A stretch of 64,000 nucleotides of DNA from Rhabdonatronobacter sediminivivens (GTDB taxonomy: Bacteria > Pseudomonadota > Alphaproteobacteria > Rhodobacterales > Rhodobacteraceae). The stretch is taken from the NCBI RefSeq assembly GCF_013415485.1, contig NZ_JACBXS010000008.1, positions 62,001-126,000 on the forward strand, read 5' to 3'. A program made the translations under genes and the position numbers. Shown here one piece after another: positions 7,632-15,715 of the stretch. The notes beneath the pieces are model-generated. The model made no database searches. It saw nothing but the letters and a program-made list of their open reading frames with translations, and was not told the origin of the DNA. How positions within the stretch are numbered: position 1 is the first letter of the stretch; each line of letters starts with the position of its first letter.

Positions 7632-9922
7632 GCGCGGAACTCCTCGGCCTGCTGCGCGGCGCGTTCGGCCAGCCGCCGCGCCTGCTCGGCGCCGGGCAGA
7701 TAGGGCGCGGGCCATTGCGTTGCGGTATCGCCCAGCACGGTGGCGGCATGCAGAGTCCAATACGGGTTTGCCAGATGCGGACGCGCCAGACAGACCAGAT
7801 CAGCCCGCCCGGCCATCAGGATCGAATTCACATGGTCGGGTTCATAGATGTTGCCCACGGCCATCGTCGCAATCCCCGCCTCGTTCCGGATGCGGTCGGA
7901 GAACGGCGTCTGGAACATGCGGCCATAGACGGGGCGGGCCTCGGGGCTGGTCTGCCCGGCGGAGACGTCGATGATATCCGCCCCCGCCGCCCTGAACGCC
8001 TGCGCGATCGCCACCGCATCCTCGGGCGTGATGCCGTCGTCGCCGCGCCAATCATGGGCCGAAATCCGCACCGACATCGGCTTTTCCGCAGGCCAGGCCG
8101 CGCGCATGGCGGCGAAGACCTCCAGCGGGTAGCGCAGGCGGTTTTCCAGGCTGCCACCATAGGCATCCGTGCGGATGTTCGACACAGGGCTGATGAAGCT
8201 GGAAATCAGGTATCCATGCGCGGCGTGCAATTCGATCATGTCGAACCCCGCCCGCGCGGCCATTTCCGTGGCGGCCACGAACTGATCGCGCACCAGATCC
8301 ATGTCTTCGCGCGTCATGTCACGCGGCACGGCATTGCGCGCGGACCATGGGATGGCGCTGGCACTCATGATCGGCCAGTTGCCCGCAGGCAGCGGCGCGT
8401 CCATCTCTTCCCACCCCAGTTGGGTGGACCCCTTGCGCCCCGAATGCCCGATCTGGCAGCAGAGTCTGGCGTCTGTCTCGGCATGGACAAAATCCACCAG
8501 ACGGCGCCACGCGACCTCGTGTTCCGGAGCATAAAGCCCCGGGCAACCCGGCGTGATCCGCCCCTCGGGCGAGACGCAGGTCATTTCGGTAAAGACCAGC
8601 CCCGCGCCCCCCTTGGCGCGTTCGGCGTAATGGACGAAATGCCAGTCGGTGGGGCAGCCGTCGACCGCCTTGTACTGCGCCATGGGCGAGACCACGATGC
8701 GGTTCTTCACCTCCATCTTGCGCAGCCGGAAGGGCTGGAACATGGGCGCACGGCCCGTCTGCCCGCCGGCCTGCGTGGCAAACCAGTCCTCGGCCCCGCG
8801 CAGCCAGTCCGGATCACGCAGGCGCAGGTTCTCATGGCTGATCCGCTGGCTGCGCGTCAGCAGGGAATAGGCGAATTGCAGGGGCGGCATGTCCAGATAG
8901 CGCTCCACCTCCTCGAACCACTCCAGCGAGTTGCGCGCCGCCGATTGCAGGCGCAGCACCTCCAGCCGGCGTTCATCCTGATAGCGGGCAAAGGCGGACT
9001 GCATGTCCGGTTCGGAATGCAGGTATTCGGCCAGGGCGATGGCGCTGTCGAAGGCCAGCCGCGTGCCGGACCCGATGGAAAAATGCCCCGTCGCCGCCGC
9101 ATCCCCCATCAGCACCACGTTTTCATGATACCAGCGCTCGCAGATCACCCGCGGGAACTGCATCCACACGGCCGAGCCGCGCAGATGCGCGGCATTGGAC
9201 ATCAGCGCATGCCCGTCCAGATGATCGGCAAAGATCCGGCGGCAGGTTTCGACCGTTTCCTCCTTCGACATATGCGCGAACCCCCAGCGGTCCCATGTCT
9301 CGGGCAGGCATTCCACGATGAAGGTCGCGGTGCTGTCATCGAACTGGTAGACATGCGCCCAGACCCAGCCATGCGGAGTCTTTTCGAAGATGAAGGTAAA
9401 GGCATCGTCGAATTTCGCATGCGTTCCCAGCCAGACGAACTTGCATTTGCGGGTGTCGATGTCAGGGCAGAAGACCTCGGCATATTCCGTGCGCACGCGC
9501 GAGTTGATGCCGTCGCAGGCGACCACCAGATCGTAATCCGGGCGGTAGGTCTCGGCGCGCTCGAACTCACTCTCGAACCGCAAGTCCACGCCCAGCGCGC
9601 GCGCACGCTCCTGCAGCAGGACCAGCATCGCCTTGCGCCCGATGCCCGCGAACCCATGCCCGCCCGAGACCGTCCGATGCCCGCCATGGACCACGGCAAT
9701 GTCATCCCAATAGGCAAACTGGCTGCGGATCGCCCGGGTCGAGATCGGGTCGTTGCGCTCCATCCGTGACAGCGCATCATCCGACAGCACCACGCCCCAG
9801 CCGAAAGTGTCATTGGCGCGGTTGCGCTCCAGCACTGTCACATGATGCGAAGGATCGCGCAGCTTCATGGAAATGGCGAAATACAACCCCGCGGGGCCGC
9901 CGCCCAGACACAGAATCCGCAT
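7628..9922 (-). CDS. Fused FAD monooxygenase / Old Yellow Enzyme-type reductase (2-aminobenzoyl-CoA monooxygenase/reductase type)
   Basis: A 764-residue two-domain flavoprotein. Residues 1 to about 380 are a class A flavin monooxygenase: LGGGPAGLY near the N-terminus and [15 protein letters not shown] for the second FAD motif. From about residue 393 ([16 protein letters not shown]) to the end it is an Old Yellow Enzyme-like FMN domain with [14 protein letters not shown] and [15 protein letters not shown]. This fusion is known as 2-aminobenzoyl-CoA monooxygenase/reductase, which hydroxylates and then reduces the ring of anthraniloyl-CoA; the related salicylyl-CoA 5-hydroxylase annotation uses the same architecture. 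It is the first gene of the operon, with a perfect GGAGG five bases before ATG 9922. Confidence 0.9.
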   Translation of the reverse strand: MRILCLGGGPAGLYFAISMKLRDPSHHVTVLERNRANDTFGWGVVLSDDALSRMERNDPISTRAIRSQFAYWDDIAVVHGGHRTVSGGHGFAGIGRKAMLVLLQERARALGVDLRFESEFERAETYRPDYDLVVACDGINSRVRTEYAEVFCPDIDTRKCKFVWLGTHAKFDDAFTFIFEKTPHGWVWAHVYQFDDSTATFIVECLPETWDRWGFAHMSKEETVETCRRIFADHLDGHALMSNAAHLRGSAVWMQFPRVICERWYHENVVLMGDAAATGHFSIGSGTRLAFDSAIALAEYLHSEPDMQSAFARYQDERRLEVLRLQSAARNSLEWFEEVERYLDMPPLQFAYSLLTRSQRISHENLRLRDPDWLRGAEDWFATQAGGQTGRAPMFQPFRLRKMEVKNRIVVSPMAQYKAVDGCPTDWHFVHYAERAKGGAGLVFTEMTCVSPEGRITPGCPGLYAPEHEVAWRRLVDFVHAETDARLCCQIGHSGRKGSTQLGWEEMDAPLPAGNWPIMSASAIPWSARNAVPRDMTREDMDLVRDQFVAATEMAARAGFDMIELHAAHGYLISSFISPVSNIRTDAYGGSLENRLRYPLEVFAAMRAAWPAEKPMSVRISAHDWRGDDGITPEDAVAIAQAFRAAGADIIDVSAGQTSPEARPVYGRMFQTPFSDRIRNEAGIATMAVGNIYEPDHVNSILMAGRADLVCLARPHLANPYWTLHAATVLGDTATQWPAPYLPGAEQARRLAERAAQQAEEFRA

Positions 9923-9970
9923 GCAAGCCTCCGCGATTGACCATCCAGACCCTGCCATGCATCGCAGTAT

Positions 9971-9989
9971 ATTTCAAGCTTGAAGAAAT
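9971..9989. promoter_or_regulatory. Candidate operator upstream of the anthranilate operon
   Basis: A perfect 12-base palindrome TTCAAGCTTGAA (9973-9984) sits inside a wider AT-rich dyad ATTTC...GAAGAAAT, about 50 bases before the first gene of the operon in an otherwise GC-rich region. Size, AT content and place fit a MarR-family operator. Binding by the MarR encoded at 6460 is inference. Confidence 0.4.
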
Positions 9990-10031
9990 TAGCTGGCCAA
10001 GATGAGGCCACCCCACCCTTGATCATCGAAA

Positions 10032-10099
10032 CTGCCCTGCATGCAGGGCAGCGCCCACGAGGCGCGCGGGTGGGTGGGTGGGGCGCGGCTCGTGGGCGC
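10032..10099. repeat. Hairpin/G-quadruplex intergenic element, copy 1
   Basis: A perfect 20-base palindrome (10032-10051, arm CTGCCCTGCA) abuts an 11-base inverted repeat GCGCCCACGAG/CTCGTGGGCGC (10051-10061 and 10089-10099). The space between holds GGGTGGGTGGGTGGGG (10068-10083), a canonical four-tract G-quadruplex motif with one-base loops. It lies between the ends of the bfr gene and the start of the anthranilate operon. Copies at 34460 and 59095 share the order palindrome, GCAGCGCCC, G-rich core, GGGCGC. Confidence 0.6.
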
Positions 10100-10151
10100 T
10101 TCAGCGGTCTGGGATCGCGCGCCCCCCGACAGCAGGCAGGGCGCGCAGGGA

Positions 10152-10637
10152 TCACTCGGCCTCGTTCGCCGGTTGGGCCTGCAGCAATCCGTAACGCTCA
10201 CCGCCCAGTTGCTCATACAGGGACAGTTGCGTCTCCAGAAAGTCGATATGGCCTTCCTCGTCGGCGATCAGCTCCTCGAACAGGTTCTTGGACACGTAAT
10301 CCCCCACGCTGTCACAATGATCGCGCGCTTCGATATAGAGGGTGCGCGCGTCATGCTCGCCAGCCAGATCGCATTCCAGCGTTTCGCGCAGGTCCTGGCC
10401 GGTGCGGATCGGATCCAGCTTCTGCAGGTTCGGATGCCCCTCCAGAAAAAGAATACGTTCGATCAGCTTGTCGGCGTGATGCATTTCCTCGATGCTCTCG
10501 GCGCGGGACTTGGCGGCCAGACGGCCATAGCCCCAGTCTTCCTGCAGGCGGAAATGCAGCCAATACTGGCTGACAGCCGTCAACTCACTGCGCAAAGCCT
10601 TGTTCAGATACTCGATGACCTTTGCGTCGCCCTTCAT
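10152..10637 (-). CDS. bfr: Bacterioferritin
   Basis: A 161-residue four-helix ferritin that stores iron as ferric mineral in a haem-containing 24-mer. All ferroxidase ligands are in canonical places: Glu18, Glu51, His54, Glu94, Glu127 and His130. Met52, the axial haem ligand that separates bacterioferritin from ferritin, is present. ATG 10637 follows AGGAGTACGAC and starts the conserved [15 protein letters not shown]. The gene begins inside the end of bfd (53-base overlap). With hemP and bfd it forms a compact iron/haem set. Very secure. Confidence 0.96.
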   Translation of the reverse strand: MKGDAKVIEYLNKALRSELTAVSQYWLHFRLQEDWGYGRLAAKSRAESIEEMHHADKLIERILFLEGHPNLQKLDPIRTGQDLRETLECDLAGEHDARTLYIEARDHCDSVGDYVSKNLFEELIADEEGHIDFLETQLSLYEQLGGERYGLLQAQPANEAE

Positions 10638-10878
10638 GTCGTACTCCTTTGGCTGGCGTAAAGCGTGCTGCGCCACGCAGGTCCGGAACGCCGAACGTGT
10701 CGCATTGTTCCATCTGAGCCAGAAAAACCGGCAGACAGCCACCACAATCGGCGCGCTTGCCCAGGGCGCGATAGATCTTGCCCGGCGTGATGATGGTCTC
10801 GGGGTCGGCGGCGCGCATCCAGTCCACCGCGGCGCGGATCTCGTGGCTGCTGATGGTGGCGCAGTGACAGACGATCAT
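10585..10878 (-). CDS. bfd: Bacterioferritin-associated (2Fe-2S) ferredoxin
   Basis: A 97-residue BFD-like protein. The cluster ligands Cys4, Cys6 (MIVCHC) and Cys45, Cys48 (DCGGC) match the family, in which the ferredoxin reduces bacterioferritin to release iron. Relative to E. coli Bfd (ligands 4, 6, 38, 41) there are seven extra residues between the Cys pairs, and the tail after residue 65 is basic and unlike the family. That tail overlaps the first 53 bases of bfr in another frame. ATG 10878 was chosen because the motif starts there. Confidence 0.85.
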   Translation of the reverse strand: MIVCHCATISSHEIRAAVDWMRAADPETIITPGKIYRALGKRADCGGCLPVFLAQMEQCDTFGVPDLRGAARFTPAKGVRHEGRRKGHRVSEQGFAQ

Positions 10879-10897
10879 CGGGCGGCCCTTTCGCACA

Positions 10898-11062
10898 TCA
10901 CTTGGTCAGAATCAGCTTGCCGGCGCGCGTGATGCGCAACTGATACACCTTGCCATCCAGTACGATCCGGGCCTGCTGGCCGCCCTGGGTCAACACCTGG
11001 GCATCATGCACGGGCACGCTTTCGACGGGATTTGGCCGGATGGGGCGCAGGGCAATGGTCAT
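10898..11062 (-). CDS. hemP: Hemin uptake protein HemP
   Basis: A 54-residue protein with the HemP pattern: a variable N-terminus, then VHDAQVLTQGGQQARIVL and DGKVYQLRITRAGKLILTK at the C-terminus. HemP genes lie with haem-uptake or iron genes and are strongly iron-regulated; in some rhizobia the protein activates haem-uptake genes. ATG 11062 has an AGGATC upstream and fits the family size. It is first in the hemP-bfd-bfr set, 19 bases before bfd. Confidence 0.85.
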   Translation of the reverse strand: MTIALRPIRPNPVESVPVHDAQVLTQGGQQARIVLDGKVYQLRITRAGKLILTK

Positions 11063-11145
11063 GACAAGATCCTCTGTCTTTCGCGGCGCAGGCCTTGCAA
11101 GGCCGCGCCCGGATTGCGGGTTCTGGCGGGCCAAGAGGCACTGGC

Positions 11146-11164
11146 TGACAGAATTTCTGACTCA
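11146..11164. promoter_or_regulatory. Palindrome upstream of hemP
   Basis: TGACAGAATTTCTGACTCA contains the dyad CAGAA-T-TTCTG (11149-11159) about 85 bases before hemP, in the 132-base space after bhcR. It could be an iron-regulator site for the hemP operon; it does not match the Rhodobacterales TGA-N9-TCA iron box exactly, so the assignment is weak. Confidence 0.25.
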
Positions 11165-11194
11165 TGCAGTCGGATTTGTCAATTCCCGATTCTT

Positions 11195-12037
11195 TTACTC
11201 TGTCTTTTCGCCTTCGGGCCAGAGCCCCCCGATGGCGCGGGTCACCTCCGCGGCCGCGCGCTGAACCAATCCACCAATCTGCGGAGCATCTGCACGCGCC
11301 AGCCGAAAGCTGGGGGCCGAGACGGACAGCCCGGCCACAGGTTCGGCATGGGCGTTGAACACCGGGGCGGCGATGCAGCGCATGCCTTCGGCGCGCTCTT
11401 CGTCGTCCAGGGCGTATCCGCGCGCACGCGTCGCGCTCAGATCATCGGCCAGCGCCTCAGGCGTGACCAGCGAACTGGAGGTGAACCGCTCCAGCCCCTT
11501 GCGTGCCACGATCGCCTCAAGCTGCGTGGCGGGCATCCAGGCCAGCAATGCCTTGCCGATCCCGGACACATGCATGGGGCTGCGCGTTCCGGGCGGGAAA
11601 AAGGCCCGGATCGCGCTGTGGGTTTCCACCTGGCTCAGAAACAGCACCTCATCTGCCTGTTCGATGCCCAGGTTGGCGGTTTCGCCCGTGTCGCGCATCA
11701 GCCGAGCCATGGGGCCGCGGGCGCGCTCAACCACACTGGTGCGGCGCAAGAAGGCTGTTCCGGCGCGAAAGGTGCCCGCCCCGACATGCCAAAGCTGGGT
11801 GGCCGGGTCCAGTTCGACCATTCCATGCGCCTGCAGCGTGATGAGCACCCTGTAGACGGTCGCGGGGGATTCCCCCGCCTCCTGCGCCAGATCGGTCAGC
11901 GACAACCCGTCGGTCTGGCTGAGGCGGTGCAGAAGCGCCATGGCCCGGTCCAGCGCCCGTATGGTGTTCTGTTCGCTACGATCTTGAAACGCACGGGGCC
12001 GCCCCCGCCGGGCGGCGCGCGGTGTGGATTCGGTCAT
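11195..12037 (-). CDS. bhcR: IclR family regulator BhcR of the beta-hydroxyaspartate cycle
   Basis: A 280-residue IclR-type regulator: N-terminal winged helix (about residues 22-85, LSLTDLAQEAGESPATVYRVL) and a C-terminal effector domain (SPMHVSGIGKALLAW, GMRCIAAPVFN, GLSVSAPSFR). It is divergent from bhcA, the arrangement described for BhcR of Paracoccus denitrificans, which controls the bhc genes in response to glyoxylate. ATG 12037 has AGGGGG five bases upstream; a GTG two codons earlier would sit on that site. Three TTTCA/TGAAA dyads in the shared intergenic region are candidate binding sites. Confidence 0.9.
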   Translation of the reverse strand: MTESTPRAARRGRPRAFQDRSEQNTIRALDRAMALLHRLSQTDGLSLTDLAQEAGESPATVYRVLITLQAHGMVELDPATQLWHVGAGTFRAGTAFLRRTSVVERARGPMARLMRDTGETANLGIEQADEVLFLSQVETHSAIRAFFPPGTRSPMHVSGIGKALLAWMPATQLEAIVARKGLERFTSSSLVTPEALADDLSATRARGYALDDEERAEGMRCIAAPVFNAHAEPVAGLSVSAPSFRLARADAPQIGGLVQRAAAEVTRAIGGLWPEGEKTE

Positions 12038-12060
12038 CGGCACCCCCTGTTTGCGCGATC

Positions 12061-12149
12061 TTTCAAGGAAATGAAAAACGGTTTCCGACTATGAAAAATG
12101 CTACCGCATTGATTCATATGGCGCAATTCCTATTTTTCACCTTATGAAA
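12061..12149. promoter_or_regulatory. Candidate BhcR operator region
   Basis: The bhcR-bhcA intergenic DNA is markedly AT-rich and holds three dyads: TTTCA-N6-TGAAA (12061-12076), TATGAA...TTCATA with inner AATGC/GCATT (12090-12118), and TTTCA-N5-TGAAA (12135-12149). Repeated sites of this kind fit control of both divergent genes by the IclR regulator. Direct binding is inference. Confidence 0.5.
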
Positions 12150-12221
12150 GTTATTTTCAAAAAAATTGCACCGCCGGACACCCGGCAGTACAGTCGCCCC
12201 ATCTTGAGGGAGGCTCAGCCC

Positions 12222-13418
12222 ATGTCATTCCAGAACCCGGTCTTCATCCCCGGTCCGACCAATATGCCCGAGGTCATCCGCAAGGCCTGCGACATGCCCA
12301 CGATCGACCACCGCTCGCCCAGCTTTGCACAGATGTTCCGCCCCGCCGCTGCCGGTGTGCGCGAGGTTCTGGGCATGAGCCCCACCGCGGGCGAGGTCCT
12401 GATCCTGCCCGCCACCGGCACCGGTGGATGGGAAGCGGCAATCACCAACACGCTGTCCCCCGGTGACCGCGTATTGGCCGCGCGCCACGGCATGTTCAGC
12501 CAGCGCTGGATTGACCTGTGCCGCCGTCACGGACTGGACGTGCAGGTGATCGAAGCCCCATGGGGCGAAGGCTGCCCCGTTCAGGCCATGGGCGAGGCGC
12601 TGGCCGCCGACCGCGAACATCGGATCCGTGCCGTTCTGGCCACGCATAATGAAACCGCGACCGGTGTGCTTTCGGACATTGCCGGGCTGCGCCGCGCCAT
12701 GGATGGTGCAGCGCACCCTGCGCTGCTGATGGTGGATGGCGTCAGCTCCATCGGGTCGGTGCCCTTCGAAATGGTGTCCTGGGGCGTCGATATCGCCGTG
12801 GCCGGGTCGCAAAAGGGGTTCATGCTGCCCGCCGGACTGGCGATCCTTGGTCTGTCGCCCCGCGCGGTCAAGGCGATGGAGGGCGCAAACCTGCGCCGCG
12901 CCTATTTCGATCTGCGCGACATGCTCAACAGCTACAGCGGCGGCGGCTATCCCTTCACCCCGCCCGTGGGGCTGATCAACGGCCTGGCCGTCAGCATCGA
13001 GATGCTCAAGGCCGAAGGGCTGGAGAATGTCTATGCCCGCCACCACCGCATTGCCGAAGGTGTGCGCCGCGCGATTGCGGCCTGGGGTCTGCGCCCCTGT
13101 GCGGCGCGTCCGGCGCTCTATTCCAACACGGTCACCGCCGTGGTCGCGCCCGAAGGGTTCAACGGCACCGATGTGGTGACCCTGGCGGCCTCGAAATACG
13201 GCGTCGCCTTTGGCGTGGGGCTGGGCGAGGTTGCGGGCAAGGTGTTCCGCATCGGACACCTGGGCAGCCTGACGGATGTGATGATGCTCTCGGGGCTGGC
13301 CACGGCGGAAATGTGCATGGCCGATCTGGGCTGGCCGGTAGCGCCCGGCTCTGGCGTCGCCGCCGCGCAGGAGTATTATCGTTCCACTGCGCTGGAAGAA
13401 CAGCGCGTCGCGGCCTAG
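12222..13418 (+). CDS. bhcA: Aspartate-glyoxylate aminotransferase BhcA
   Basis: A 398-residue class V aminotransferase. The N-terminal FIPGPTNMPE, LPATGTGGWEAAI (phosphate-binding loop), VDGVSSIGS (Asp for the PLP nitrogen) and AGSQKGFMLPAG with the PLP Lys198 are visible. In the beta-hydroxyaspartate cycle BhcA transfers the amino group of aspartate to glyoxylate, giving glycine and oxaloacetate. Alone it would resemble serine-glyoxylate aminotransferase, but the exact gene order bhcA-B-C-D behind an IclR gene fixes the assignment. ATG 12222 has GGGAGG eight bases upstream and starts the conserved region; an upstream in-frame start at 12144 lies inside the operator region. Confidence 0.93.
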   Translation: MSFQNPVFIPGPTNMPEVIRKACDMPTIDHRSPSFAQMFRPAAAGVREVLGMSPTAGEVLILPATGTGGWEAAITNTLSPGDRVLAARHGMFSQRWIDLCRRHGLDVQVIEAPWGEGCPVQAMGEALAADREHRIRAVLATHNETATGVLSDIAGLRRAMDGAAHPALLMVDGVSSIGSVPFEMVSWGVDIAVAGSQKGFMLPAGLAILGLSPRAVKAMEGANLRRAYFDLRDMLNSYSGGGYPFTPPVGLINGLAVSIEMLKAEGLENVYARHHRIAEGVRRAIAAWGLRPCAARPALYSNTVTAVVAPEGFNGTDVVTLAASKYGVAFGVGLGEVAGKVFRIGHLGSLTDVMMLSGLATAEMCMADLGWPVAPGSGVAAAQEYYRSTALEEQRVAA

Positions 13419-13488
13419 ATAGTGAAGACGCCGGTGCGGACGGGTGCACAACCCGCCGCACGCCCGCGCAACGCAGGGGAGGGAAACG

Positions 13489-14460
13489 ATGAAAGACGTC
13501 TCCGGGCTGATGGTGCCCGAATTCCAGGATGTGGTGGACGCGCATGAGCGTATCAAACCCCATATCCACCGCACGCCGGTGCTGACATCCGAATACATGA
13601 ACCAGCTTTCCGGCGCCGAGCTGTTCTTCAAATGCGAGAACTTCCAGAAGGCCGGCGCCTTCAAGGTGCGCGGCGCCTGCAACGCCGTTTTCGGCCTGTC
13701 GGATGAAGACGCCAGGCGTGGCGTGGCCACCCATTCCAGCGGCAACCATGCGCTGTCACTCAGCTATGCCGCCGGGCGCCGGGGCATCCCCTGCCATGTG
13801 GTCATGCCCCGCACCGCACCCCAGGCAAAGAAGGACGCGGTGCGCGGCTATGGCGGGATCATCACCGAATGCGAACCCTCCACCACCTCGCGCGAGGAGG
13901 TGTTCGCCAGGGTCGAGGCCGAGACCGGCGCCGAATTCGTCCACCCCTATAACGATCCGCGCGTGATCGCCGGGCAAGGGACATGCTCGCGCGAGTTCAT
14001 GGAGCAGGTTCAGGGGCTGGACGCGGTGATCGCGCCCATCGGCGGCGGCGGCATGATCTCGGGCACCTGCCTGACGCTGTCGAACATCGCCCCCCATGTG
14101 GAAATCTATGCCGCCGAGCCCGAACAGGCCGATGACGCCTATCGCAGCTTCAAGGCGGGCCATATCATCGCCGATGACGCACCGAACACGGTGGCAGACG
14201 GTCTGAAAGTGCCGCTGAAGGACCTGACCTGGCATTTCGTGTCCAACCATGTGACCGACATCCTGACCGCCAGCGAACAGGAAATCATCGATGCGATGAA
14301 ACTGACCTGGGCGCGGATGAAGATCGTGATGGAGCCGTCCTGCGCCGTGCCGCTGGCGGTGATTCTGAAAAACCCCGAAGTGTTCCGCGGCAAGCGGGTC
14401 GGTGTTATTGTGACGGGCGGCAATGTCGATCTGGACAAGCTTCCCTGGATGAAAGGATAA
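13489..14460 (+). CDS. bhcB: Beta-hydroxyaspartate dehydratase BhcB
   Basis: A 323-residue PLP enzyme of the serine/threonine dehydratase type. Features are ENFQKAGAFKVRGA with the PLP Lys59, SSGNHALSLSYA, and the glycine loop APIGGGGMISG. In the cycle it dehydrates (2R,3S)-beta-hydroxyaspartate to iminosuccinate. It lies 70 bases after bhcA and four bases before bhcC. The ATG at 13489 follows GGGGAGGGAAACG, a strong ribosome-binding site. In isolation it could be called threonine or serine dehydratase; context decides. Confidence 0.93.
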   Translation: MKDVSGLMVPEFQDVVDAHERIKPHIHRTPVLTSEYMNQLSGAELFFKCENFQKAGAFKVRGACNAVFGLSDEDARRGVATHSSGNHALSLSYAAGRRGIPCHVVMPRTAPQAKKDAVRGYGGIITECEPSTTSREEVFARVEAETGAEFVHPYNDPRVIAGQGTCSREFMEQVQGLDAVIAPIGGGGMISGTCLTLSNIAPHVEIYAAEPEQADDAYRSFKAGHIIADDAPNTVADGLKVPLKDLTWHFVSNHVTDILTASEQEIIDAMKLTWARMKIVMEPSCAVPLAVILKNPEVFRGKRVGVIVTGGNVDLDKLPWMKG

Positions 14461-14464
14461 GACG

Positions 14465-15628
14465 ATGAACAAGCCTGTTGTACTCGACGAACTCGAAGTC
14501 GGCATGGACGTCCCTGCCCTGCCCGGGATGGACGAGGCCGATATCCAGACCCCCTGCCTGGTGCTGGACCTGGACGCGCTGGAGCGCAACATCAAGAAGA
14601 TGGGCGACTACGCGCGCGAACACGGGATGCGCCACCGCGTGCATGGCAAGATGCACAAATCGGTGGATGTGTATTTCCTGCAGGAAAAGCTTGGTGGCGC
14701 CTGTGGCGTCTGTTGCCAGAAGGTGTCGGAGGCCGAGGTCTTTGCCCGCGCGGGCGTCAAGGATGTGCTGGTGTCGAACCAGGTGCGGGACCCGGCCAAG
14801 ATCGACCGGCTGGCCCGCATGCCGAAGCTGGGCGCCCGCACCATCTGCTGCGTGGATGATGTGGAGAACGTGGCCGATCTGTCGGCGGCGGCGCAAAAGC
14901 ACGGCACGGAAATCGAATGCCTGGTGGAAATCGACTGCGGCGCCGGGCGCTGCGGCGTCACCACCACCCCTGAGGTGGTTGAAATCGCCAAGGCCATCGA
15001 CGCCGCGCCGGGGTTGAAATTCGCCGGGCTGCAGGCCTATCAGGGCGCCATGCAGCACATGGACAGCTATGAGGACCGCAAAGCCAAGATCGACGTGGCC
15101 GTGGCCATGGTCAAGGACGCGGTGGACACGCTGAAGGCCGAGGGGCTGGAGTGCGACATCGTCGGCGGCGGCGGCACCGGCAGCTATTACTTCGAATCCA
15201 CCAGCGGCGTGTATAACGAGCTTCAGTGCGGCTCCTACGCCTTCATGGATGCCGATTACGGCCGGATCCTGGACAAGGACGGCAACCGCATCGACCAGGG
15301 CGAATGGGAGAACGCGCTGTTCCTGCTGACCAGCGTCATGAGCCGCGCCAAACCGGGCAAGGCAATCGTCGATGCCGGTCTGAAGGCGCAGTCCGTGGAC
15401 AGCGGCCTGCCCTTCGTCTTTGGCCGCGATGATGTGAAATACGTCAAATGCTCGGACGAACACGGCGTCATCGAAGACACCGGCAACGTGCTCAAGGTCA
15501 ATGAGAAATTGCGCCTGGTGCCGGGCCATTGCGACCCCACCTGCAACGTGCATGACTGGTATGTGGGCGTGCGCAACGGCAAGGTCGAAACCGTCTGGCC
15601 CGTCAGCGCCCGCGGCAAGGCCTACTGA
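14465..15628 (+). CDS. bhcC: Beta-hydroxyaspartate aldolase BhcC
   Basis: A 387-residue fold-type III PLP enzyme of the D-threonine aldolase / 3-hydroxy-D-aspartate aldolase family. DIQTPCLVLDLDALERNI opens the alanine-racemase-like barrel. HGKMHKSVDVYFLQ carries the PLP Lys, and the C-terminal PGHCDPTCNVHDW contains the His/Cys metal ligands of the family. In the cycle it condenses glycine and glyoxylate to beta-hydroxyaspartate. It starts four bases after bhcB. A strong hairpin follows before bhcD. Confidence 0.93.
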   Translation: MNKPVVLDELEVGMDVPALPGMDEADIQTPCLVLDLDALERNIKKMGDYAREHGMRHRVHGKMHKSVDVYFLQEKLGGACGVCCQKVSEAEVFARAGVKDVLVSNQVRDPAKIDRLARMPKLGARTICCVDDVENVADLSAAAQKHGTEIECLVEIDCGAGRCGVTTTPEVVEIAKAIDAAPGLKFAGLQAYQGAMQHMDSYEDRKAKIDVAVAMVKDAVDTLKAEGLECDIVGGGGTGSYYFESTSGVYNELQCGSYAFMDADYGRILDKDGNRIDQGEWENALFLLTSVMSRAKPGKAIVDAGLKAQSVDSGLPFVFGRDDVKYVKCSDEHGVIEDTGNVLKVNEKLRLVPGHCDPTCNVHDWYVGVRNGKVETVWPVSARGKAY

Positions 15629-15657
15629 GCGCACCCGCTTTCAGAGGATGCCATCGC

Positions 15658-15680
15658 GGCCCCGGGTTCGGCCCGGGGCC
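15658..15680 (+). terminator. Intra-operon hairpin between bhcC and bhcD
   Basis: A perfect nine-base stem GGCCCCGGG/CCCGGGGCC with a five-base TTCGG loop, followed by GTTTTC, sits 29 bases after bhcC and 35 bases before bhcD. It could act as a partial terminator or an RNA-stabilising hairpin that sets bhcD level below or apart from bhcABC. The T-run is short. Confidence 0.5.
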
Positions 15681-15715
15681 GTTTTCACGAAGACCTGCAC
15701 TAGAAAGGACTGCGC

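Noticed and set aside
12144-12221. Upstream start of bhcA at 12144
   Set aside because: The extra 26 residues lie inside the AT-rich operator region, are Lys/Arg-rich and unlike the family; ATG 12222 has GGGAGG at good spacing.
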